NCBI RefSeq assembly: GCF_003008595.1
Contig: NZ_CP027669.1
Location: 992,001-1,056,000, forward strand
Reading direction: 5' to 3'
Source: Simplicispira suum
GTDB taxonomy: Bacteria; Pseudomonadota; Gammaproteobacteria; Burkholderiales; Burkholderiaceae_C
Length of the DNA stretch: 64,000 nucleotides
Within the stretch, counting starts at the first letter, position 1. Every line of letters begins with the position of its first letter. The notes beneath the pieces were generated by a model that worked only from the letters and a program-made list of their open reading frames with translations, was not told the DNA's origin and ran no database searches. Positions 44,400 through 53,807 of this stretch are shown in pieces. A program made the translations under genes and the position numbers.

Positions 44400-45230
44400 T
44401 CATTCCTTGTAATAAACGATCTGGTGGCTGGTAGCGAGCACCGTTCCGGCTTCGTTCCACAGCTGCGCCGAGTGGTCGAAAAAGCCATTGCGAAACTCCT
44501 GCCCGCGCGCCTGGCCGAGCAGATAGCCATCGCCTGTGGCGGCCAGATCGGCCTGACTGGCATGGAAATACACGGTAATCGACACCGTGCCCGCAGGCAC
44601 CTGGCGGGCACGGCGCAGCCAGACACGTGGAAAGAAGATGTCGGCCATGGCGGCGAGGCTGCAAAAGTCGAGCGCGCGCGGCGGGGCGTCGCGCATCCAC
44701 AGCTGCGAGAGGCTGTGGTCGCCGCTGCCATCCCACACCTGCGGGATCACGCCAGTGACAGGGCGCATTTCGTAGCGGCGGAGCCACTCCACCTCGAAGG
44801 CCGGGGGAATCGCTTGCAGATCAGCAGGCTTGGGCACCTGCGGCGCCAACGCATCGCCCGCGCTCCAGGTTTCGCGGCGCAGCGCAGTGACGGCGGTGCC
44901 GGTGGTGGTGACCACGGGTGCGCCGTCAGGACCGGACTGGAGGATGGACAGCGTCCAGTGCTGTGTCGAGCGGTTGGTACGCACCGGCACGGCCTGAATC
45001 TGAAAGCTGCCAGCCACCAGGCCGCCGCCGTAGTTCACGGTGAGCGCCAACGGGTCGCCCAGCCGGTCTGGGTGCTGCAGCACCGCCTGCAAGAGAGTGG
45101 CGGCCGTGATGCCGCCAAACGGACCCACCATGTTCCAGTAAGGCTTGGGCGATTCGCCCTGGTATTGGCCCGGTGCGTCGGCGCGCAGTTGCAGGGCCTG
45201 GTCGAATGCGTGAAGGGAATTCGTCGTCAT
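44400..45230 (-). CDS. Acyl-CoA thioesterase, double-hotdog (TesB-like)
   Basis: 276 residues. Two hotdog repeats: first with PYWNMVGPFGGITAATLLQAVL, second ending in VSITVYFHASQADLAATGDGYLLGQARGQ and SHQIVYYKE. TesB-type enzymes release fatty acids from CoA and can drain stalled beta-oxidation intermediates. Located between the alpha/beta hydrolase gene (27 bases) and the crotonase gene, consistent with one transcript. Confidence 0.85.
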   Translation of the reverse strand: MTTNSLHAFDQALQLRADAPGQYQGESPKPYWNMVGPFGGITAATLLQAVLQHPDRLGDPLALTVNYGGGLVAGSFQIQAVPVRTNRSTQHWTLSILQSGPDGAPVVTTTGTAVTALRRETWSAGDALAPQVPKPADLQAIPPAFEVEWLRRYEMRPVTGVIPQVWDGSGDHSLSQLWMRDAPPRALDFCSLAAMADIFFPRVWLRRARQVPAGTVSITVYFHASQADLAATGDGYLLGQARGQEFRNGFFDHSAQLWNEAGTVLATSHQIVYYKE

Positions 45231-45257
45231 GCCGCAAGTGTGCCCACAAAGACGCGC

Positions 45258-46133
45258 TTAGTTCGTCGTGCCGGTGACTTTGGCGGAGCCAAAAGCCGCC
45301 AGCACGGCTGCAGCACGCGGCCACAGGCTGGCCTGGAACGCCGTGCGAAAGAACCCGAAATGTCCAATGCGCTTTGCGTGCACCTCATGCGGAGCAATGG
45401 TTTCCACCCGCGACGGCGCCTGGACATAAAACCCCGTCAGGCGCTCAATGCCTTGCAGCGTCATCAGTTCGTCGTCGGCCAGCGAATAAGCGACCATGGG
45501 AAAGCGCACGGCCGCGTAGCTTTGCTGGGCCTTTTCGCCTTCGGCGCCCATGCCGTAGCGCGGGTTCAGGCACCAGCGGCGCCACTGAAAAATCACGCCT
45601 TTGGGCAAATCGCCAATCGCACGCAACCGCCGGCCGGGAAAGTAGCCGCACAGCCAGGTAGCCACAGGCACCAGCACCCACCAAAAGAAGTGCACCACGC
45701 GGCGCAAGCGCGGCGCGTTGTCGCGCCAGTACCCGCTGCCCGCCGCCACGCCCAGCATGCCGTCGATGGCGCTGGTGTCTCGCATCAGCCCCGGCAACTG
45801 CGCGCCCAGACTATGGCCAATGAGGAACAAAGGCTGCGCCGGCTGCGCCGCCTTGGCGCAAGCAATGACGGCTTCGTAGTCCCGAACCCAGTCAAGCAAA
45901 TCGGCCCGCACCGCCCGCATCGGCCCGCGCAGCGAATCGCCATGCCCCCGGTAATCAAAGGTGGTGACCCGAAACCCCTGCTCGGCCAGCCAGCCGGCAA
46001 ACGCCGCATAAAAATCCTGCCGCACACCCATCGCCGCGCCAATGACGACGCTGGCGTGCACTGCCCCTTCTGGCTCGTAGATCCGCAGGGCCAGCGTGGT
46101 GTCTGCATCCACTCGCAGAGTTTCAGTTTTCAC
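45258..46133 (-). CDS. Alpha/beta-fold hydrolase
   Basis: 291 residues from GTG at 46133, preceded by GGAGATG. Nucleophile elbow GHSLG (serine) in PLFLIGHSLGAQLPG, oxyanion region VVIGAAMGVRQDFY and TTFDYRGHGDS. It resembles COG4757-type predicted hydrolases. The catalytic His may lie in RIGHFGFFR near residue 256. Substrate unknown; operon context suggests a lipid or ester. The 172 bases upstream of it hold only a possible repeat remnant. Confidence 0.82.
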   Translation of the reverse strand: MKTETLRVDADTTLALRIYEPEGAVHASVVIGAAMGVRQDFYAAFAGWLAEQGFRVTTFDYRGHGDSLRGPMRAVRADLLDWVRDYEAVIACAKAAQPAQPLFLIGHSLGAQLPGLMRDTSAIDGMLGVAAGSGYWRDNAPRLRRVVHFFWWVLVPVATWLCGYFPGRRLRAIGDLPKGVIFQWRRWCLNPRYGMGAEGEKAQQSYAAVRFPMVAYSLADDELMTLQGIERLTGFYVQAPSRVETIAPHEVHAKRIGHFGFFRTAFQASLWPRAAAVLAAFGSAKVTGTTN

Positions 46134-46139
46134 TCCATC

Positions 46140-46305
46140 TCCCCAAATGCCAGCCGAAGGACCTTTGTCTTCCCACCCCGCCCTCAAGTGCGTAGCGAGC
46201 GGGATGAGCTGCTAGGCGGACGGAGCACAGGAACCGGAACGACCTTGCTGGTCGTGAGGATTCCGCGCACCGCCCAACGACGCATGGCAGTTGCGCAGTA
46301 GCCAG
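46140..46305. other. Intergenic gap, possible repeat remnant
   Basis: 166 bases between the fadA-type and hydrolase genes with no gene. It includes gaccttgctggtcgtgagga, ending in cgcatggcagttgcgcagta, which looks like one more dispersed Comamonadaceae repeat, but no second copy is present in the window to confirm it. Confidence 0.3.
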
Positions 46306-47499
46306 TCAAACCGCTTCGAAGATGCCGGCGGCGCCTTGGCCTGTTCCTACACACATGGTCACCATCCCGTACTTGAGCTTGTGGCGCTTGAGCGCATGCA
46401 CCACCGTCGCCGCACGAATCGCGCCGGTCGCGCCCAGCGGGTGCCCCAACGCAATCGCACCGCCCATGGGGTTCACCGTGGCCGGGTTCAGCCCCAGCGT
46501 GCGCATCACAGCGAGCGACTGCGCAGCAAAGGCTTCGTTCAACTCGTACCAGCCAATGTCTTCGTGCTTGAGCCCCGCGTAGCGCAGCGCGGCCGGAATC
46601 GCCTCAATCGGGCCGATGCCCATGATTTCGGGCGGCACGCCGCGCGCAGCAAAGCTGACAAAGCGGGCCAGCGGCGTCAGGCCAAACTGCTTGACCGCCT
46701 TTTCGCTGGCCAGAATCAAGGCGCCTGCGCCGTCGCTGGTCTGCGAGCTGTTGCCGGCCGTGACGCTGCCACGGGCAGCAAACACGGGCCGCAATTTGGC
46801 CAGGGCTTCGAGCGTGGTGTCCGGGCGCGGGCCTTCGTCCAGGCTCACGGTGCGCTTCCTGGTGGTCACTTCGCCAGTGGCCAGGTCGGGCGTGCGCTCG
46901 GTGATTTCAAAGGGCGTGATTTCGTCGGTGAACTCGCCGGCCTGCTGGGCCTTGACCGCGCGCAGGTGCGATTCCAGCGCAAAGGCGTCCTGGTCTTCGC
47001 GCGAGACCTTCCACTGCTGGGCCACTTTCTCGGCCGTCAGGCCCATGCCATAGGCGATGCCGACGTTCTCGTCCCGGGCAAACACTTCGGGGTTGAAGGA
47101 GGGCTTGTTGCCGCCCATGGGCACCATGCTCATGGACTCGGCGCCACCGGCAATCAGCACGTCGGCTTCGCCCACACGGATGCGGTCGGCCGCCATCTGG
47201 ATGGCGCTCACGCCCGAGGCGCAGAAGCGATTGACCGTGATGCCGCCCACGGGGTGGTCAAAGGCCAGGCCCATGGCAATGCGGGCCATGTTCATGCCCT
47301 GCTCGCCCTCGGGGAACGAGCAGCCAATGATGGAGTCTTCAATGGCCTTGGGGTCCAACGTGGGCACTTGGAGCATGGCGCTGCGAATGGCGGCCACCAG
47401 CAGGTCGTCGGGGCGGGTGTTCTTGAAGTAGCCTCGGCCCGAGCGGCCAATGGGCATGCGCGTGGCGGCAACGATGTAGGCGTCTTGAACTTGTTTCAT
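46306..47499 (-). CDS. fadA: Acetyl-CoA acyltransferase FadA-type
   Basis: 397 residues. Cys93 in [27 protein letters not shown] and MCVGTGQGAAGIFE. This is the thiolase of the operon that also encodes FadE- and FadB-type enzymes. 65 bases after the upstream crotonase gene. It is distinct from the thiolase at 36022-37227, from which it differs throughout, so the two serve separate regulons or chain lengths. Confidence 0.94.
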   Translation of the reverse strand: MKQVQDAYIVAATRMPIGRSGRGYFKNTRPDDLLVAAIRSAMLQVPTLDPKAIEDSIIGCSFPEGEQGMNMARIAMGLAFDHPVGGITVNRFCASGVSAIQMAADRIRVGEADVLIAGGAESMSMVPMGGNKPSFNPEVFARDENVGIAYGMGLTAEKVAQQWKVSREDQDAFALESHLRAVKAQQAGEFTDEITPFEITERTPDLATGEVTTRKRTVSLDEGPRPDTTLEALAKLRPVFAARGSVTAGNSSQTSDGAGALILASEKAVKQFGLTPLARFVSFAARGVPPEIMGIGPIEAIPAALRYAGLKHEDIGWYELNEAFAAQSLAVMRTLGLNPATVNPMGGAIALGHPLGATGAIRAATVVHALKRHKLKYGMVTMCVGTGQGAAGIFEAV

Positions 47500-47564
47500 G
47501 GAAAGAACCTCAGGGTGCGGGCTGCGGCTTTGGGGCGGCAGCGCCTGTCAATGTGGAATGGAAA

Positions 47565-48275
47565 TCAGGCTTTGGCTGTGCCAAGGCGCATCCAGTCGGC
47601 CTTGTCGCTTTCAATGGCCTGCGGCAACGCGCCCATCACGCTGGCGCGCAGGCGCTGCTTGGTGGCCGTGAACGAGGCCGGGTGCGCCTTCTTCAGGCGG
47701 TCCACCTGCGCTTGCACGGCCGCCGCCAGGGATTCAGGCGCAACCGCCTCGTCGAGCAAACCGGCCTGCACAGCATCCGCTCCGGAATACGCCAGGCCGG
47801 TGCCCACCAGGTGCAGGTGCGGCGTAGCCACCCGTTCGCGCAGCGCTTCCAGCGCGAAGTACGGCAGCGTCATGCCGATCAGCACCTCGTTGGCCTGGAA
47901 GGTGGCGCCTGCATTCAGGCCGATGCGCACGTCCGCGCACTGGAGCAGGAACAGGCCCATCGCCATCGCATGGCCCGAGCAGGCCGCTACCACCGGGTGC
48001 GGATACGACAGCAGCCGCTGGGCCAGTTGCGCGCCGCCGGTCAGCATCTGGAAAGTCACCTGCGGGTTGCCGGCCTTGAACACCGACAAGTCAAACCCGC
48101 CGGAAAAGACACCAGGCCGGCCGGTCAGCACCACGATGGCCTTGTCCGCCTCGGCGCGGTCGAGGGCGGCATTCAGCGCCATCTGCATGGCGGGGTTCAT
48201 GGCGTTGGCCTTGCCATCGTCCATGGTCAGCGTGGCCACACCGTCGGCAAAAGCGTAGGAAACCAAATCAGTCAT
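47565..48275 (-). CDS. Crotonase-family enoyl-CoA hydratase/isomerase
   Basis: 236 residues, slightly short. MTDLVSYAFADGVATLTMDDGK-type opening, oxyanion segments FSGGFDLSVF and ACSGHAMAMGLFLLQCADVR, then MTLPYFALEALRER. The Glu pair of classical hydratases is not obvious, so an isomerase or other crotonase reaction is possible. Lies between the FadB- and FadA-type genes (26 and 65 bases). Confidence 0.85.
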   Translation of the reverse strand: MTDLVSYAFADGVATLTMDDGKANAMNPAMQMALNAALDRAEADKAIVVLTGRPGVFSGGFDLSVFKAGNPQVTFQMLTGGAQLAQRLLSYPHPVVAACSGHAMAMGLFLLQCADVRIGLNAGATFQANEVLIGMTLPYFALEALRERVATPHLHLVGTGLAYSGADAVQAGLLDEAVAPESLAAAVQAQVDRLKKAHPASFTATKQRLRASVMGALPQAIESDKADWMRLGTAKA

Positions 48276-48301
48276 GTGTCTCTCCAGTGGCGCAGCGGCG
48301 C

Positions 48302-50728
48302 TCAGTTTCTGACGGGCTTGCCGGTATTGAGCATGCCCAGAATCCGCTCCTGCGTTTTCGGGTGTTCAATCAGCGAGCAGAAGGCCTTGCGCTCCATGGC
48401 CATCAGGTACTCCTCGCTGACCAGCGCGCCGGCATCGACGTCGCCACCACACACCACGCCGGCAATCAGGCTGGCAATGTGGAAATCGTGCGCGCTGATG
48501 AAACCGCCGTCGCGCATGTTCACCAGTTGCGCCTTGATGGTGGCAATGCCACTGCGGCCCGCTACGGGGAACAGCCGCTTGTGCGGTGCGCGCCAGCCGC
48601 CACGGGCCATGGCCTTGGCCTCGTTCAGTGCCACAAACAGCAGCTCGTCCTTGTGCGGCACGATGACATCGCTGTCCAGCAGGAAGCCCAGCTTGCGCGA
48701 TTCCAGCGCGCTGGTGCCCACCTTGGCCATGGCCGCAGCGGAGAAGCCTTCGGTCAGGAAGGGCAGCACGTCTTTGGAGGTGGACTGCGCCATGTTTTCG
48801 GCGGCACGGCGGGCGATGTAGGCCAGGCCACCAGCGCCGGGCACCAGGCCCACGCCCACTTCCACCAGGCCGATGTAGCTTTCCATGTGAACCACGCGGC
48901 GGGCCGAATGCACGGCCAGTTCGCAGCCCCCGCCCAGTGCCAGGCCGCGGATGGCCGAGACCACCGGCACACCGGCGTAGCGCAGGCGCAGCATGGTGTT
49001 TTGCAGCTCTTGCTCGGCGCCTTCGACGGCGCTGACGCCGGCAATCATGAAGGCGGGCAGCATGGCTTGCAGGTCGGCGCCGGCGCTAAAGGGCTCGTCG
49101 CCCGACCAGACCACCACGGCTTGGAAATCCTTCTCGGCGATGTCCACCGCCATCGCCAGGCCTTCGGCCACGTCGGGGCTGATGGCGTGCATCTTGGTTT
49201 TGATGCTGGCAATGACGACTTCGTCGTCCAGCGTCCACAGGCGAATGGAATCGTCTTCGTGCAGGGTTTTGCCTGCAGTCTTGAAGTCGGGGAGCGATTC
49301 GCCCAGCAGGGCTTCGGGGAACAGCTGGCGCTCGTACACGGGCAACTGGCGGCGGGGAATGAACTTGCCCGCCGAGGCGCTCCACGAGCCTTCGACCGTG
49401 TGCACACCGCAGGCCTCTGCCACCGGGCCCTTGAACACCCACTCGGGCAGCGGCGCCTTGGACAGCGCCTTGCCGGCATCGATGTCTTCCTGCACCATCT
49501 TCGCGACTTCCAGCCAGCCGGCTTCCTGCCACAGCTCGAACGGGCCTTGCTTCATGCCAAAGCCCCAGCGCATGGCCTGGTCCACGTCGCGGGCGGATTC
49601 AGCAATGGTCGCCAGGTGCACCGCGGCGTAGTGGAAGCCGTTGCGCAAAATGGCCCACAGAAATTGGCCCTGCGGCCCTTCGGCATTGCGCAACAACTTG
49701 AGGCGCTCGGCAGCGGGCTTTTTCAGCATGCGGCCGTAGACCTCATCCGCCTTCTGGCCGCCGGGTACGTACTCTTCGCCGTCCAGGTCGAAGCGCAGCA
49801 CGTCGCGGCCGACCTTCTTGTAGAAGCCAGCCTTGGTCTTCTGGCCCAGATTGCCCAGTTCCAGCAGCTTCTTGAGCACGGCCGGGGTGCCGAAGCTCTC
49901 GTAGAAGGGGTCGGTCTCGATGCTCAGGTTGTCCTGCAGCGTCTTGATGACGTGGGTCATGGTGTCGAGACCCACCACGTCGGCGGTGCGGAAGGTGCCA
50001 CTCGATGCCCGGCCGAGCTTCTTGCCAGTCAGGTCGTCGACCACGTCAAACGTGAGGTCGAAGTTCTCGACTTCCTTCATCGTCGCCAGCATGCCGGCGA
50101 TGCCGACGCGGTTGGCAACGAAGTTGGGTGTGTCGTGCGCACGCACCACGCCCTTGCCCAGGCCGCTGGTCACAAAGGCTTCGAGCTGGTCGAGCACTTC
50201 GGGGGCGGTGGTGGGGGTGTTGATCAGTTCCACCAGCGTCATGTAGCGCGGCGGGTTGAAGAAGTGAATGCCGCAAAAGCGCGGCTTGATGGCCTCGGGC
50301 AGCGCCTCGGAGAGCTTGGTGATCGACAGGCCCGAGGTGTTGGACGCCACGATGGCGTTCGGATTCACGAACGGCGCGATCTTTTTGTACAAGTCGAGCT
50401 TCCAGTCCATGCGCTCGGCGATGGCCTCGATGATGAGGTCGCAATCGCGCAACTGCTCCAGGTGCTCTTCGTAGTTGGCCTGGCCAATCAAACCGGCGTC
50501 GTCGGCCACGCCCAGCGGCGAGGGCTTGAGCTTTTTCAGGCCTTCGACCGCCTTGGTGACGATGCCGTTCTTGGGGCCCTCCTTGGCCGGCAGGTCAAAC
50601 AGCACCACCGGCACCTTCACGTTGACCAGGTGCGCGGCAATCTGCGCACCCATCACGCCTGCGCCGAGCACGGCGACTTTCTTCACTTGAAAACGAGCCG
50701 TAGCGCGAGTTTCTATAAATCTGGACAT
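48302..50728 (-). CDS. FadB-like bifunctional enzyme with 3-hydroxyacyl-CoA dehydrogenase first, crotonase last
   Basis: 808 residues from ATG at 50728, RBS GGAGAAAC. Dehydrogenase domain 1-about 400: NAD loop VAVLGAGVMGAQIAAHL near residue 18, VASNTSGLSI, GIHFFNPPRYMTLVEL, HDTPNFVANR. Crotonase-type domain from about 490: FSAGADLQAML, IRGLALGGGCELAVHSAR, VEVGVGLVPGAGGL. This inverted order is known in a separate FadB-like branch common in betaproteobacteria. Catalyses hydration and dehydrogenation in the operon with FadE- and FadA-type enzymes. Confidence 0.92.
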   Translation of the reverse strand: MSRFIETRATARFQVKKVAVLGAGVMGAQIAAHLVNVKVPVVLFDLPAKEGPKNGIVTKAVEGLKKLKPSPLGVADDAGLIGQANYEEHLEQLRDCDLIIEAIAERMDWKLDLYKKIAPFVNPNAIVASNTSGLSITKLSEALPEAIKPRFCGIHFFNPPRYMTLVELINTPTTAPEVLDQLEAFVTSGLGKGVVRAHDTPNFVANRVGIAGMLATMKEVENFDLTFDVVDDLTGKKLGRASSGTFRTADVVGLDTMTHVIKTLQDNLSIETDPFYESFGTPAVLKKLLELGNLGQKTKAGFYKKVGRDVLRFDLDGEEYVPGGQKADEVYGRMLKKPAAERLKLLRNAEGPQGQFLWAILRNGFHYAAVHLATIAESARDVDQAMRWGFGMKQGPFELWQEAGWLEVAKMVQEDIDAGKALSKAPLPEWVFKGPVAEACGVHTVEGSWSASAGKFIPRRQLPVYERQLFPEALLGESLPDFKTAGKTLHEDDSIRLWTLDDEVVIASIKTKMHAISPDVAEGLAMAVDIAEKDFQAVVVWSGDEPFSAGADLQAMLPAFMIAGVSAVEGAEQELQNTMLRLRYAGVPVVSAIRGLALGGGCELAVHSARRVVHMESYIGLVEVGVGLVPGAGGLAYIARRAAENMAQSTSKDVLPFLTEGFSAAAMAKVGTSALESRKLGFLLDSDVIVPHKDELLFVALNEAKAMARGGWRAPHKRLFPVAGRSGIATIKAQLVNMRDGGFISAHDFHIASLIAGVVCGGDVDAGALVSEEYLMAMERKAFCSLIEHPKTQERILGMLNTGKPVRN

Positions 50729-50808
50729 CGATGTTTCTCCATGGAGCCCGCTCAAAGCGGGCCTCCGTTGTGGGGCACCCCGCGACTGGCGCCGGGCAGA
50801 CCGGGTGG

Positions 50809-51246
50809 TTACTGGACGCGTGTCCAGGTTTGCGTACGGCCAAAGGGGCCGAAGGAGCCGCGCACTTCCAGCTTCTTTCCGCCTTCGATGGGCGTCATGC
50901 GCAGCGTGTAGTTGCGACCGTTCTCGGGGTCGAGAATCTTGCCGCCTTCCCACACGTCCTTGCCTTCGGCCTTCTTGGCACCGCGAATGATCTCCAGGCC
51001 CAGCAGCGGCTTGTCCTTGCGGTCGTCGCTGCATTCCTTGCACAGGTCTTCAGGCTTGGCATCCTTGGCCAGACGCCTCTCCAGCACACCATTGAGGGCG
51101 CCCGCGCCGTTGTCCTTGATACGGATTTCCGCTTTCGCCTCGCCGGTTTTGTCGTCGATGTTGCGCCACAGGCCCTCGGGGGTCATCTGGGCCAAAGCCG
51201 GGGCGGCAAATACTACAAAACTAATAGCTGCTAACGCTTTGTTCAT
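50809..51246 (-). CDS. DUF2147 secreted protein
   Basis: 145 residues with signal peptide cleaved after residue 19 (APALA). The domain opening MTPEGLWRNIDDKTGEAKA, then GKDVWEGGKILDPENGRNYT and the final GRTQTWTRV are typical of DUF2147, a small periplasmic beta-barrel family of unknown function. The start codon and first ten residues (MNKALAAISF) are encoded inside short palindromic repeat copy 6, so the signal peptide was at least partly built from the repeat. Placed between FadE- and FadB-type genes. Confidence 0.88.
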   Translation of the reverse strand: MNKALAAISFVVFAAPALAQMTPEGLWRNIDDKTGEAKAEIRIKDNGAGALNGVLERRLAKDAKPEDLCKECSDDRKDKPLLGLEIIRGAKKAEGKDVWEGGKILDPENGRNYTLRMTPIEGGKKLEVRGSFGPFGRTQTWTRVQ

Positions 51247-51270
51247 GAGCGCTCCTGGGTCAAAAGACTA
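51212..51270 (+). repeat. Short palindromic repeat, copy 6 (contains a start codon)
   Basis: tagctgctaacgctttg, spacer, tgagcgctcctgggtc. On the minus strand the ATG of the DUF2147 gene and codons 2-10 lie within it, at the centre and left half of the palindrome. Confidence 0.72.
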
Positions 51271-51290
51271 TGAAAATCCGCACTATGGGC

Positions 51291-53087
51291 TCAGGCCAGC
51301 GCCAGATCGGTCTCCATCAGCGGCTTGGAGCCAGCGCGTGCAGTACGCATCAGGCTGGCCGTCTCAGGGAACAGTTTGGCGAAGTAGAAGCGCGCGGTCT
51401 GCAGCTTGGCACCATAGAACGGATCGGTGTTGCCTGCAGCAATTTCGCGCAGCGCCACCTGGGCCATGCGGGCAAAGAAGTAGCCAAACACCAGGTGGCC
51501 GGCCACACGCAGGTAATCCACTGCGGCGGCGCCCACTTCATCGGGGTTCTGCATGCCACGGAAACCCAGTTCGGTGGTGAACTTGGTCATCTGATCGGCC
51601 AGCATGGCGACGGGGTTGATGAACTCGGCCATCTTCTCGTTCACGCCCTCTTCCTGCACCAGCGCGCCGACGAGCTTGCCGAATTTTTTGAGTGTGGCGC
51701 CGTTGTTGCCCAGGATCTTGCGGCCCAGCAGGTCGAGCGACTGGATGGTGTTGGTGCCTTCGTAGATCATGTTGATGCGCGCATCGCGCACGAACTGCTC
51801 CATGCCCGATTCCTTGATGTAGCCGTGGCCACCAAAGACCTGCTGGCACATCACGGTGGCGTCAAAACCGTTGTCGGTGAGAAAGGCCTTCACGATGGGG
51901 GTCAGCAGGGCGAGCATTTCGCCCGAGTCCTTGCGCACCTTCTCGTCGGGGTGGTGCAGCTCTTTGTCGAGCAGCATGGCGCAGTAGATGGCGAGCGCGC
52001 GTCCGCCCTCGGCATAGGCCTTGGCGGTGAGCAGCATCTTGCGCACGTCGGGGTGCACGATGATCGGATCGGCCGGCTTGTCCTTGGCCTTGACGCCCGA
52101 GAGGCTGCGCATCTGGATGCGGTCCTTGGCGTAGGCCAGTGCATTTTGGTACGCCACTTCAGTCAGACCGAGGGACTGGTTGCCCACGCCCAGGCGGGCG
52201 GCGTTCATCATCACGAACATGGCAGCCAGGCCCTTGTTGGGCTGACCGACCAGGCTGCCAATGGCCCCGTCGATGTTGATCTGCGCCGTGGCATTGCCGT
52301 GGATGCCCATCTTGTGCTCCAGCGCGCCGCAGAAAATCGGGTTGCGCTCGCCCAGGCTGCCGTCGGCGTTCACCTTGAACTTGGGCACGGCAAACAAGCT
52401 GATGCCCTTGCTGCCCACGGGTGCATCGGGCAGGCGCGCGAGCACCAGATGCACGATGTTTTCCGTCATGCCGTGTTCGCCGGCGCTGATGAAAATCTTG
52501 TTGCCGGTGATTTTGTAGCTCCCGTCGGCTTGCGGCTCGGCCTTGGTGCGCAGCATCCCCAGATCGGTGCCGCAATGCGGCTCGGTCAGGCACATGGTGC
52601 CGGTCCACTCGCCGCTGGTGAGCTTGGGCAGGTAGATCTTCTTCTGCTCATCGGTGCCATGCGCGTGCAGGCACTCGTAGGCGCCATGCGAGAGGCCGGG
52701 GTACATGGTCCAGGCCTGGTTGGCCGAGTTCATCATCTCGTACATGCACTGGTTGAGCACGAACGGCAAGCCCTGGCCGCCGTACGCGGTGTCGCAGGAG
52801 AGTGCCGGCCAGCCACCTTCGACGTACTTGGCATAGGCCTCGTTGAAACCTGCGGGGGTCTTGACCTCGTGCGTGGCCTTGTCGAGTGTGCAGCCTTCGG
52901 TATCGCCGCTGATGTTGAGCGGGAAGATCACGTCGGTGGCGAACTTGCCGCCTTCTTCGATCACCGCGTTGATGGTGTCGGCATCGACTTCCGCATGCGG
53001 TGGCAGGTTCTTGAATTCGTCGACGACGTTGAACACCTCATGCATGACGAATTGCATGTCGCGCAGGGGCGGCGTGTAGATAGGCAT
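51291..53087 (-). CDS. Long acyl-CoA dehydrogenase (FadE-type, about 600 residues)
   Basis: 598 residues from ATG at 53087, RBS AAGGAG. N-terminal extension MPIYTPPLRDMQFVMHEVFN, then CLTEPHCGTDLGMLRTKA, YKITGNKIFISAGEHG, and the catalytic Glu in INMIYEGTNTIQS; a C-terminal domain (about 465-598) is specific to this subfamily. It carries out the first oxidation of beta-oxidation, passing electrons to ETF. First structural gene after the TetR gene, 16 bases away. Confidence 0.94.
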   Translation of the reverse strand: MPIYTPPLRDMQFVMHEVFNVVDEFKNLPPHAEVDADTINAVIEEGGKFATDVIFPLNISGDTEGCTLDKATHEVKTPAGFNEAYAKYVEGGWPALSCDTAYGGQGLPFVLNQCMYEMMNSANQAWTMYPGLSHGAYECLHAHGTDEQKKIYLPKLTSGEWTGTMCLTEPHCGTDLGMLRTKAEPQADGSYKITGNKIFISAGEHGMTENIVHLVLARLPDAPVGSKGISLFAVPKFKVNADGSLGERNPIFCGALEHKMGIHGNATAQINIDGAIGSLVGQPNKGLAAMFVMMNAARLGVGNQSLGLTEVAYQNALAYAKDRIQMRSLSGVKAKDKPADPIIVHPDVRKMLLTAKAYAEGGRALAIYCAMLLDKELHHPDEKVRKDSGEMLALLTPIVKAFLTDNGFDATVMCQQVFGGHGYIKESGMEQFVRDARINMIYEGTNTIQSLDLLGRKILGNNGATLKKFGKLVGALVQEEGVNEKMAEFINPVAMLADQMTKFTTELGFRGMQNPDEVGAAAVDYLRVAGHLVFGYFFARMAQVALREIAAGNTDPFYGAKLQTARFYFAKLFPETASLMRTARAGSKPLMETDLALA

Positions 53088-53103
53088 GTTGACTCCTTGG
53101 GGT

Positions 53104-53796
53104 TTACTTGTGGGTTGCAGGGTTGCCGCCAACCGGCGCAGGGGCCGAAAAGCGGGAAAGAATGTTGTCGAAACCGGTGAGCGCCCGGCCAATCGAACCG
53201 GGGTTCTTGAGAAAACGTGCTTCGTAGTGCAGCGCCAGGATCAGGCCGTGAATCTCGAACAGCATCTGGTCTTCGTCCACATCAGCGCGCAGTTCGCCGC
53301 GCTCCTTGGCCTGAACAATGGCGCGGCGCATGGCGCTGTGCCAGGTCATCACCGATTCAGCCAGAGCGTCGCGCACGGGGCCGGGGCGCTCGTCGAACTC
53401 TACAGCTCCGCTGATATAGATGCAGCCCGAATCGATCTCCACCGAGGTGCGCTGCATCCAGTTGCCAAACAGGGTGCGCAAGCGTGCGACGCCGCGCGGC
53501 GCCGACATCGCGGGGTAGAACACCTCTTGCTCGAAGCAATGGTGGTATTCGCGCACCACGGAAATCTGCAGTTCTTCGCGCGAGCCGAAGTGGGCGAAGA
53601 CGCCCGACTTGCTCATGCCCATGACATCGGCCAGCGCGCCAATGGACAGGCCCTCCAAACCAATATGGGTCGCCAAGTTCAGAGCCGCCTCAACGATGGC
53701 CGCCTTGGTCTGCTGGCCTTTTTGCAAGGCGCGCGCCGACGTGGCGCGCGGGCGCGGCGTGCGGCTGGCTGAGGTTTTGGTGCGTACAGTGGACAT
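53104..53796 (-). CDS. TetR/AcrR-family regulator of the beta-oxidation operon
   Basis: 230 residues. Basic N-terminus, helix-turn-helix about 30-77 (TKAAIVEAALNLATHIGLEG, IGALADVMGMSKSGVFAHFGS). It heads the fadE-to-crotonase block at a distance of 16 bases, and a perfect 14-bp palindrome lies 11 bases upstream of its start. A repressor relieved by acyl-CoA is the natural model, as for betaproteobacterial FadR/FadP-type TetR proteins, but the ligand is inferred. Confidence 0.9.
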   Translation of the reverse strand: MSTVRTKTSASRTPRPRATSARALQKGQQTKAAIVEAALNLATHIGLEGLSIGALADVMGMSKSGVFAHFGSREELQISVVREYHHCFEQEVFYPAMSAPRGVARLRTLFGNWMQRTSVEIDSGCIYISGAVEFDERPGPVRDALAESVMTWHSAMRRAIVQAKERGELRADVDEDQMLFEIHGLILALHYEARFLKNPGSIGRALTGFDNILSRFSAPAPVGGNPATHK

Positions 53797-53807
53797 GGTG
53801 CAAAAAA

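Noticed and set aside
48287..50911. 874-codon plus-strand frame opposite the FadB-like gene
   Set aside because: Antisense shadow of a gene with clear dehydrogenase and crotonase motifs.
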